Made by a program: the position numbers and the translations under genes. From NCBI GenBank assembly GCA_964494475.1, contig CAZBRS010000002.1:1-64000 (forward strand): 64,000 nucleotides of DNA, written 5' to 3'. The stretch is from CAZBRS01 sp964494475. GTDB lineage: Bacteria; Myxococcota_A; UBA9042; CAZBRS01. The notes under the pieces were generated by a model, which had not been told where the DNA came from, searched no databases, and was given only the letters and a program-made list of their open reading frames with translations. Positions 58,233 through 64,000 of the stretch are shown here, piece by piece (the stretch's first letter is position 1; the number at the start of each line of letters is the position of its first letter).

Positions 58233-58348
58233 GCGCGCCCGGTCCGTTGCCACTCCGTGTCATCCGCGCCTGACAACGCGTACCAAGCGCGCGCCCGTTC
58301 AAGCCCCACGCTGCTCGCTTCGCCAGCCGAATCAACGCACCCGCCGGC

Positions 58349-58364
58349 TGGAACGCCTCTTGCA
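58349..58364 (+). promoter_or_regulatory. sigma-54-type promoter of the REC-GGDEF-like gene
   Basis: TGGAACG-CCTC-TTGCA matches TGGCACG-N4-TTGCA at all but one position, with the exact GG-N10-GC spacing (58350-58351 and 58362-58363), 38 bases before the ATG at 58403. A sigma-70 alternative (TTGCAA-N17-CATACG) is much weaker. No enhancer-binding site was identified. Confidence 0.65.
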
Positions 58365-58402
58365 AAAGCTCCGTCGCTGAGGCATACGAGGGGAGCGTCC
58401 AC

Positions 58403-59284
58403 ATGACGGATCGCGCGATGAACACCGATCGCTCCTGGGGCCTGGTCGAGGCGCTGCCCCCTCCTCCGCAGGAGACCCTGGTGGCGGTGGTCGACCGCGA
58501 CGAGCTCGTGCGCTCCACGCTGACCGGCTTCGTGCGCGACCTCGGCTACCAGGTCGCGGGCCACGTGACGGTCGGCGAGCTTTGGAACGCGGTGCTGCGC
58601 GGCGAGGGCACGCCGGGCCTCGTCATCGCCGAGCTGGCCCAGAACGGTCACGACCCGCGCCGCGTGCTCTTCGAGCTGCACCGCGCGCGGCCGTGGGTGC
58701 CCGTGCTGGTCACCGACACCTGCGGCCTGCACCTCGACGCTGCCGAGGCCGTGGCCTGCGGCGTGCACGCCTGGCTGCGCAAGCCCATCCGGCTGGCCGA
58801 GCTCGAACTGCTGCTGCACCGCCTGGGGCGCCAGATCGCCGAAGACCCCTACCGCGACGAGATCACGGGGCTGCACAACCGCCGCGGCTTCTACGTGCTC
58901 GGCGAACAGCACCTGCGCTTCGCCACGCGCGCCGGGCGCCAGATCTCGTTCCTCGCGCCGCGCGTCCGCCCCACCGACCCCGAGGGTCTGCCCCTCACGA
59001 ACGGCGCGGGCGCCGCGGCCCTGGTGGCCTTCGGAGGCATCGCCAACGCCACCTTCCGCGACTCCGACATCGTGGGCCGCACCGGCAGTCACGACTTCGG
59101 CGTGCTGCTGCTCGACACCGCCGATGCCGGCGCGCACCTCGCCACCAACCGCCTCATCTCGAACGTCATCGCCTGGAACGAGAAGGCCGTGGCCGACCTG
59201 CGCCTGGCCGTCGACGTGGGCCGCAGCCACTACGATCCGGCGGCGCCATGCTCCCTCGACCGCCTGATGGGCACGACGACGTGA
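58403..59284 (+). CDS. degenerate REC-GGDEF-like signalling protein
   Basis: 293 residues (GGGGAG upstream). A receiver domain (about 25-145) keeps the acidic pocket (VVDRDELVR) and Lys (LRKPI), but the phosphoacceptor position reads VIAELAQ, Glu in place of Asp. The second domain (about 150-285) looks like GGDEF (DEITGLHNRRGF), with the active loop as RTGSHDFGVLL, that is GSHDF instead of GGDEF. It therefore probably neither becomes phosphorylated nor makes c-di-GMP, and may bind a partner or nucleotide instead. The sigma-54-type promoter implies conditional expression. Confidence 0.7.
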   Translation: MTDRAMNTDRSWGLVEALPPPPQETLVAVVDRDELVRSTLTGFVRDLGYQVAGHVTVGELWNAVLRGEGTPGLVIAELAQNGHDPRRVLFELHRARPWVPVLVTDTCGLHLDAAEAVACGVHAWLRKPIRLAELELLLHRLGRQIAEDPYRDEITGLHNRRGFYVLGEQHLRFATRAGRQISFLAPRVRPTDPEGLPLTNGAGAAALVAFGGIANATFRDSDIVGRTGSHDFGVLLLDTADAGAHLATNRLISNVIAWNEKAVADLRLAVDVGRSHYDPAAPCSLDRLMGTTT

Positions 59285-59300
59285 GGCCGAGACTTTCCCG

Positions 59301-59328
59301 TTGACCCGCCTGGCGTTGCGCCTACAAT
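59301..59328 (+). promoter_or_regulatory. promoter of the pfk-pfk-hsp70 operon
   Basis: TTGACC (59301-59306), a 16-base spacer and TACAAT (59323-59328), 37 bases before the first pfk ATG. One of the best sigma-70 matches in the window. Confidence 0.75.
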
Positions 59329-59365
59329 CCGGCGCGTTCCGTCAACCACCAGAACGGGGTTCGAC

Positions 59366-60604
59366 ATGCCGCATCGCAAATTGCGGCTGGGCATCCTCAC
59401 GGGCGGCGGCGACTGCCCGGGGCTGAACCCGGCCATCAAGTGGGTCGTGACCGCAGCCATGAGCTGCACCGACGTCGAGTTCACGTGCCTCGGCATCCGC
59501 GACGGCTGGCGGGGCCTGCTGCAAGACGGCTACCCCGACGTCGGGTCGCTCGATCCCAAGCACGGCTTCGACGACGACGCGTGGATCCGCCTGCTCGACA
59601 AGGGCGTGGTGCGCACGTGGGACCGCATCGGCGGCACCAACCTGGGGTCGTCGCGCACCAACCCCTTCAAGGCCGTCGAGGGCAAGGATCGCTCCGACAA
59701 GCTGCTCGACAACGTGCGTCGGCTGGGCCTGAACGCGCTCATCGCCATCGGCGGCGAGGACACGCTCGGCGTCCTGAACAAGATGCACAAGAAGATCCAC
59801 GAGCAGGAGCCCGAGCGCCACAAGGATCTGGAGGGCCTGCAGCTGATCGGCCTGCCGAAGACCATCGACCTCGACCTGCCCGGTACCGAGTACAGCCTGG
59901 GCTTCGAGACCGCGGTCAGCGTCATCGTCGAGGAGATCGATCGCCTGCGCACCACGGCCGGCAGCCACCGGCGCACCTTCGTGGTCGAGACCATGGGGCG
60001 CCACGCGGGCCACCTGGCGCTGCAGGGCGGCATCGCGGCCGGCGCGTACATCATCCTCATCCCCGAGGTCCGGTTCAACCTGGCCAAGGTCGTGCGCATG
60101 CTGGTCGAGCGCAAGAACGAGGGCGCGCGCTACAGCATCGTGGTGGTGGCCGAGGGCTCGAAGCCCGACCACCTCGAGAAGGCCATCACCAAGGGCGCCC
60201 GCGCGGCCGGCGACGAGTTCCGCGCCGAGGTGCTGGGCGGCGTCGGCGAGTACCTGGCCAAGGAGGTCACGCGGGCCACGGGCTGGGAGGTGCGCCACGT
60301 GGTGCTGAGCCACCTGCAGCGCGGCGGCACGCCCGTGGCGTTCGATCGGCGCATGGGGCGCCTCTTCGGCGTGGCGGCGGTCGACCTGCTGCTCAAGGGC
60401 GAGACCGGCCGCATGGTCAGCCTGCAGCACGGCGAGATCAGCCACGTACCCCTCTCGGCCCTCGACGGGGCGGCGCTGCACCTCGTGAAGGTGAAGCGCG
60501 ACGGTGAGCACGACCACGAGCAGGTGGAGTACGACGTCGACCGCTACAACGCGTTCCGGTCCTTCGACGTCCTCCCTGCCTTCGACCAGGAGGTGCGCGC
60601 ATGA
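59366..60604 (+). CDS. 6-phosphofructokinase, probably PPi-dependent (copy 1)
   Basis: 412 residues. RLGILTGGGDCPGLNPAIKW, ALIAIGGEDTLGV, GLPKTIDLDLPGTEYSLGFE and ETMGRHAGHLAL are PFK-A motifs. At the E. coli positions 104 and 124 it has Asp (GGED) and Lys (PKTID), the pair found in pyrophosphate-dependent enzymes, where ATP enzymes have Gly and Gly. It should interconvert fructose 6-phosphate and fructose 1,6-bisphosphate, reversibly if PPi-linked. Its stop overlaps the start of a second pfk gene (ATGA). Confidence 0.85.
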   Translation: MPHRKLRLGILTGGGDCPGLNPAIKWVVTAAMSCTDVEFTCLGIRDGWRGLLQDGYPDVGSLDPKHGFDDDAWIRLLDKGVVRTWDRIGGTNLGSSRTNPFKAVEGKDRSDKLLDNVRRLGLNALIAIGGEDTLGVLNKMHKKIHEQEPERHKDLEGLQLIGLPKTIDLDLPGTEYSLGFETAVSVIVEEIDRLRTTAGSHRRTFVVETMGRHAGHLALQGGIAAGAYIILIPEVRFNLAKVVRMLVERKNEGARYSIVVVAEGSKPDHLEKAITKGARAAGDEFRAEVLGGVGEYLAKEVTRATGWEVRHVVLSHLQRGGTPVAFDRRMGRLFGVAAVDLLLKGETGRMVSLQHGEISHVPLSALDGAALHLVKVKRDGEHDHEQVEYDVDRYNAFRSFDVLPAFDQEVRA

Positions 60605-61728
60605 TCCGGCGAATCGGCGTGCTCACGGGCGGCGGCGACTGCCCCGGCCTGAACCCGGCCATCAAGTGGGTGGTGAAGACCGCCACCGACCACTCGGGCA
60701 TGGAGAAGCGCGGCTACAAATTCGAGGTGCTGGGCCTCATGGAGGGCTGGCGCTCGCTGGTGCGTTACTCGGGCGAGGACCTCGACGACTTCGGCAAGAA
60801 CGACAGCCTGGTGTGCCGGCTCACCGAGCCCATCGTGCAGGGCTGGGACCGCCAGGGCGGCACCAACCTGGGGTCGTCGCGCACGAACCCCTTCAACAAG
60901 AGGCAGGACACCTCGAAGCTCGTGCTCGAGAACCTCGAGGCGCTCAAGCTGCAGGCGCTCGTGGCCATCGGCGGCGAAGACACGCAGAGCGTGGCCGCGC
61001 GCCTGTGGACCGACCACAAGATCCCGGTGGTGGGCATCCCCAAGACCATCGACAAGGATCTCATCGGCACCGACTACACGCTCGGCTTCGAGACGGCCGT
61101 GCAGATCATCACGGCCGAGGTCGACCGCGTGCGCACCACGGCGGGCTCGCACAGCCGCACGTTCATCGTCGAGGTCATGGGGCGCCACGCCGGGCACCTG
61201 GCTCTGCAGGGCGGCATCGCGTCGGGCGCCGACGTGATCCTCATCCCCGAGGTCCCCTTCAAGCTCGAAAAGGTAGCCGAGATCATCGCCGCGCGGCGCA
61301 AGCGCGGCCACCGCTACAGCATCATCGTGGTGGCCGAGGGCGCGCACATCGAGGGCGAGCAGGCCGTCACCTCCGACGCGGTGCTCGACACGGGCTTCGG
61401 CCACGTGCAGCTCGGGGGCATCGGCGAGTACATGGAGAAGCGCCTGTCCGACACCATGCCCGGGTTCGAGTTCCGCAGCGTGGTGCTCAGCCACATCCAG
61501 CGCGGCGGCACCCCGGCGGCCTACGACCGCCGCATGGGGCGCCTGTTCGGCGTGGCGGCCGTGAACCTCATCGAGCAGGGCCGGTTCGGCCGCATGGTCA
61601 GCTTCCGTGACGGGCGGGTGGGGCACGTGCCCATCCCCTACCAGCGCCACGAGTACGCGACGGTCGACGTCGAGCAGACCTACGATCTCGAGCGCTACGA
61701 AGCCAAGACGTCGTTCATTCGGGGTTGA
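60601..61728 (+). CDS. 6-phosphofructokinase, probably PPi-dependent (copy 2)
   Basis: 375 residues. RRIGVLTGGGDCPGLNPAIK, LVAIGGEDTQSV, VGIPKTIDKDLIGTDYTLGF and VEVMGRHAGHLAL again give Asp104/Lys124-type residues. It is clearly related to copy 1 but not nearly identical, so the duplication is old. Two tandem subunits could form a heteromer (as in plant PFP) or have different substrates. The hsp70 gene starts 3 bases after its stop. Confidence 0.85.
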   Translation: MIRRIGVLTGGGDCPGLNPAIKWVVKTATDHSGMEKRGYKFEVLGLMEGWRSLVRYSGEDLDDFGKNDSLVCRLTEPIVQGWDRQGGTNLGSSRTNPFNKRQDTSKLVLENLEALKLQALVAIGGEDTQSVAARLWTDHKIPVVGIPKTIDKDLIGTDYTLGFETAVQIITAEVDRVRTTAGSHSRTFIVEVMGRHAGHLALQGGIASGADVILIPEVPFKLEKVAEIIAARRKRGHRYSIIVVAEGAHIEGEQAVTSDAVLDTGFGHVQLGGIGEYMEKRLSDTMPGFEFRSVVLSHIQRGGTPAAYDRRMGRLFGVAAVNLIEQGRFGRMVSFRDGRVGHVPIPYQRHEYATVDVEQTYDLERYEAKTSFIRG

Positions 61729-61731
61729 CGC

Positions 61732-63513
61732 ATGCACGAGCCCGTCCTCGGTATCGATCTGGGCACCACCAACTCGGTGGCGGCGCTGTTCGAGAACGGG
61801 CGCGTCCGCGTGGTGCCCAACCAGGAGGGCGAGCGCATCACGCCCTCGGTGGTGGCCTTCTCGGGGCGCGACATCCTGGTGGGCAGCGTGGCCCGGCGAC
61901 AGGCGGCGTCGAACCCGCAGTTCACCTTCCACTCGGTCAAGCGCCTCGTCGGCCAGGGCTACGACGCCATCCGCGGCGAGGTCACGCACTGGGGCTACTC
62001 GATCGTCGAGGGGCCGCGCAAGCTGCCCCGCCTGGTCACGCCGTCGGGCACGGCGAGCCCCGAGGAGGTCCAGGCCCACGTGCTGCGCAAGTTGAAATCC
62101 GCGGCCGACGCCAGCTGCGGCAAGCCCGTGCGCCAGGCCGTCATCACCGTGCCCGCCAACTTCAACGATCGGCAGCGCCAGGCCACGCGCGACGCCGGTC
62201 GCCTGGCCGGCCTCGACGTGCGGCGCATCATCAGTGAGCCCACGGCGGCGGTGCTGGCCTACGGCCTCGACCGCCAGGACGACGCCGTGCTGCTCGCCTA
62301 CGACTTCGGCGGCGGCACCTTCGACGTGTCGGTGCTGCGCATCCGCGGCGGCATCGTGCAGGTGCTGGCTACCGCCGGCGACGCGCACCTGGGCGGCAAC
62401 GAGATCGATCTGCGCGTGGCCGAGCACCTGCTGGCGGCCTTCGAGAAGCAGGCCGGCAGCCTGCCGGTCGACGACCCGGTCACGCGCGTGCGCTTCCTCG
62501 AGGCCGCCGAGCAGGCCAAGGTCGCCCTGTCGTCGGCGCTCGAGACCGACGTGCGCGTCCCCTTCCTGGCCACGGCGGCGGGGGGCATCCACCACCTCGA
62601 GGTGCGCCTCACGAGGGCCCGGCTCGAGGCCATGATCCGCGAGCTGATCGACGCCACGGTGCAGGCCTGCCGCCGAGCCCTCGGCGACGCGAAGCTGCGG
62701 CCCCACGACGTCAGCGACGTGCTGCTCGTGGGAGGGTCGTCGCGCATCCCGCTGGTGCGGCGCGGTATCGAGGGCTTCATCGGACGCGAGCCGCGCGACG
62801 CCATCGCCCCCGACGAGATCGTGGCCATGGGCGCGGCCGTGCAGGGCGGCATCCTGGTGGGCGCCATCCGCGGCCTCGACTTCCAGGACGTGCTGCCCCT
62901 GTCGCTCGGCATCCAGACGGCCCACGGCAGCTTCACGCGCGTCATCCCGCGCAACACGCCCATCCCGGCCAGCGTCACGCGCACCTTCTCGACGGCGCGC
63001 GACCAGCAGGCCAGCGTGGGCCTCCACGTGCTGCAGGGCGAGCGCGCCGAGGCAGCGGGTAACGCGAGCCTCGGCCAGTTCAGCCTGAAGGATCTGCCCC
63101 CCATGCCGCGCGGAACCCCCCGCGTCGAGGTCACCTTCGACGTCGACGCCGACGGCATCCTCCACGTCTCGGCGCGCGAGGGCATCACGGGCAAGGGCAA
63201 GCGCGTGGTGGTCAAGTCGCGCACGGGCCTGTCCGAAGACGAGCTCTCCAAGCTGCTGGCCGAGGCCGAGCGACACCGCCAGCAGGACGAAGCCGCCGAG
63301 AAGCTGGCCGAGAAGCGCAACCTGCTCGACGGCCTCATCGTCGAGCTCGAGCGCGCGCTCAAGGCCGAGGGGCTGTCGCCCGACCGCGCGGTCACGTTGA
63401 AGACGCTGCTCGAAATCGGCAGCGAGGCCATGGGGTCCGGCGACGGACCCACCCTCGAGGCCGCCTCCGACGAGATCCTGCAGGCGTTCCGCATGCGGCG
63501 GGACGACACCTGA
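61732..63513 (+). CDS. Hsp70-family chaperone (DnaK-like)
   Basis: 593 residues. Nucleotide-binding domain with VLGIDLGTTNSVAALFENGR, PANFNDRQRQATRDAGRLAG, YDFGGGTFDVSVL and DVLLVGGSSRIPLVRRGIEG; linker QDVLPLSLGIQT; substrate domain with TPIPASVTRTFSTARDQQAS; shortened C-terminal lid. It is shorter than DnaK (about 640) and lacks a DnaK-like acidic tail. No dnaJ or grpE is adjacent; instead it is in one operon with two PFKs, suggesting a specialised paralogue. Confidence 0.92.
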   Translation: MHEPVLGIDLGTTNSVAALFENGRVRVVPNQEGERITPSVVAFSGRDILVGSVARRQAASNPQFTFHSVKRLVGQGYDAIRGEVTHWGYSIVEGPRKLPRLVTPSGTASPEEVQAHVLRKLKSAADASCGKPVRQAVITVPANFNDRQRQATRDAGRLAGLDVRRIISEPTAAVLAYGLDRQDDAVLLAYDFGGGTFDVSVLRIRGGIVQVLATAGDAHLGGNEIDLRVAEHLLAAFEKQAGSLPVDDPVTRVRFLEAAEQAKVALSSALETDVRVPFLATAAGGIHHLEVRLTRARLEAMIRELIDATVQACRRALGDAKLRPHDVSDVLLVGGSSRIPLVRRGIEGFIGREPRDAIAPDEIVAMGAAVQGGILVGAIRGLDFQDVLPLSLGIQTAHGSFTRVIPRNTPIPASVTRTFSTARDQQASVGLHVLQGERAEAAGNASLGQFSLKDLPPMPRGTPRVEVTFDVDADGILHVSAREGITGKGKRVVVKSRTGLSEDELSKLLAEAERHRQQDEAAEKLAEKRNLLDGLIVELERALKAEGLSPDRAVTLKTLLEIGSEAMGSGDGPTLEAASDEILQAFRMRRDDT

Positions 63514-63559
63514 TCGAAAGAGCGAGCAACCGTTCAGCCGTCGATCGCCGGAAGGATCG

Positions 63560-63898
63560 TCAGATCGAGAAGCTGACCCGAAGGGCGGCGTCTATTTCGC
63601 AGAGTCGCTCGGCCGATAGCGACCCCAGCTTCTTCAGCAACCGCCCCTGATCGATGGTGATGACCTGGGCAAGGTTGACCATGGACCGTCGCTCCAATCC
63701 GCCTTCACCGGCCTCGACGACGACCGTCACGGGGAACGGCCGGATGGTGGTCGTGATCGCAGTGACGATGGTCGTGCCGGCGTGACGGTTGCCCACATCG
63801 TTCTGCACCACGAGGGCAGGACGAACCCCGGCCTGTTCGCTGCCTCGCGCCGGGTTGAAGTCAACCAGCCAGAGGTCGCCTCGACGAGGGATGATCAT
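63560..63898 (-). CDS. MazF/PemK-type endoribonuclease toxin
   Basis: 112 residues from ATG 63898, which overlaps the antitoxin stop (ATGA). A GTG at 63922 would add 8 residues inside the antitoxin gene. Motifs: IPRRGDLWLVDFNPARGSEQ, VRPALVVQND, then HAGTTIVTAIT and the C-terminal LAQVITIDQGRL. It should cleave mRNA when the antitoxin is degraded. Confidence 0.92.
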   Translation of the reverse strand: MIIPRRGDLWLVDFNPARGSEQAGVRPALVVQNDVGNRHAGTTIVTAITTTIRPFPVTVVVEAGEGGLERRSMVNLAQVITIDQGRLLKKLGSLSAERLCEIDAALRVSFSI

Positions 63899-64000
63899 GG
63901 AAGGGTTCCTCGGTTCGCCCACGCCACGAGGTTCGTCTCGGCGGTGCGCAGGTTCTCGTCCCGCATGGCGTCGTAGCCCGCCGCCAACTCCTGCTCCTCG
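63895..64000 (-). CDS. MazE-like antitoxin, C-terminal part (runs off the window)
   Basis: The minus strand is open from the window edge to TGA at 63897-63895 and encodes EEQELAAGYDAMRDENLRTA then ETNLVAWANRGTLP. This acidic helical end is typical of antitoxins paired with MazF. Its stop overlaps the toxin start, as usual in these operons. The DNA-binding N-terminus lies beyond the window. Confidence 0.8.
   Translation of the reverse strand, partial: EEQELAAGYDAMRDENLRTAETNLVAWANRGTLP

Noticed and set aside
58233..58402. Possible tRNA-like stretch (GTTCAAGCCCC) in a spacer
   Set aside because: No acceptor stem, D-arm or anticodon arm can be drawn around it.

Overview
The window is a high-GC, gene-dense stretch of a Gram-negative bacterium, most likely a member of the Myxococcota or a nearby deltaproteobacterial lineage. 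That placement is inferred from gene content: an AgmX/PglI-type C-terminal domain inside a giant membrane protein, large Cys-rich lipoproteins with slime-mould-type (CTDC-like) repeats, a membrane-anchored Ser/Thr kinase with a beta-propeller, a sigma-54-like promoter, and several acidic-linker lipoproteins. No rRNA, tRNA, CRISPR array, IS element or phage gene was seen. Two features point to a short-read (probably metagenomic) assembly with k=55. The first 55 bases repeat exactly inside clpB, and a 100-N gap at 36908-37007 is flanked by two identical 55-bp copies.

Layout. 0.1-3 kb: a lower-GC pair on the minus strand, a secreted subtilisin-like protease and a small lipoprotein. 3-5.7 kb: clpB behind a heat-shock-type promoter. 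5.8-11.1 kb: a DUF4833-like secreted protein, a CrtC/AttH-type lipocalin-fold protein, and a GNAT / ATP-grasp / CruF-like membrane protein operon. 11.5-14.9 kb: a 1117-residue Cys-rich lipoprotein. 14.9-18.1 kb: remnants of a CDF transporter, a methyltransferase and a copy of the CruF-like gene, surrounding an intact tetR plus double-flavodoxin operon with two clear operators. 18.1-21.7 kb: pccB-pccA (acyl-CoA carboxylase). 22-33.3 kb: a lipoprotein, the giant AgmX-domain membrane protein and the giant kinase. 33.3-38.7 kb: a minus-strand operon of an AspT/YidE-type transporter, a trypsin-like/TPR protein and a DUF5924-DUF2914-TauE/SafE fusion. 38.8-39.5 kb: a VapBC-like toxin-antitoxin pair. 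39.5-42.4 kb: a DegT-type aminotransferase and an acyl-CoA ligase. 42.6-46.3 kb: a KOW-domain protein, a lipoprotein and a degenerate radical-SAM/DUF483 protein. 46.4 kb: nitroreductase. 47-52.8 kb: the SUF iron-sulfur operon (rrf2-sufCBDS-sufT). 52.8-55.2 kb: a lipocalin/tocopherol-cyclase-like protein, a thioredoxin-fold protein and AhpC. 55.4-58.2 kb: ferredoxin, phosphodiester glycosidase, ExbB, ExbD and TonB-like protein in one overlapping operon. 58.4 kb: a degenerate REC-GGDEF protein behind a sigma-54-type promoter. 59.4-63.5 kb: two tandem phosphofructokinases with PPi-type residues and an Hsp70. 63.5-64 kb: a MazF toxin and the end of its antitoxin.

How the genes work together. The SUF operon, ferredoxin, AhpC and the thioredoxin-like protein form an iron-sulfur/oxidative-stress neighbourhood. 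ClpB and the Hsp70 are proteostasis genes. The ExbB-ExbD-TonB set could energise outer-membrane import or motility/surface machinery, and the AgmX-domain protein and Cys-rich lipoproteins belong to the cell envelope. The leads I rate highest are: the GNAT/ATP-grasp/CruF-like cluster beside a CrtC-like gene; collinear scattered fragments of a second CruF-like gene; the radical-SAM-like protein missing its first cluster cysteine; the REC-GGDEF protein with altered key residues under a sigma-54 site; the tandem PPi-type PFK pair next to an Hsp70; and the duplicated AgmX giant.
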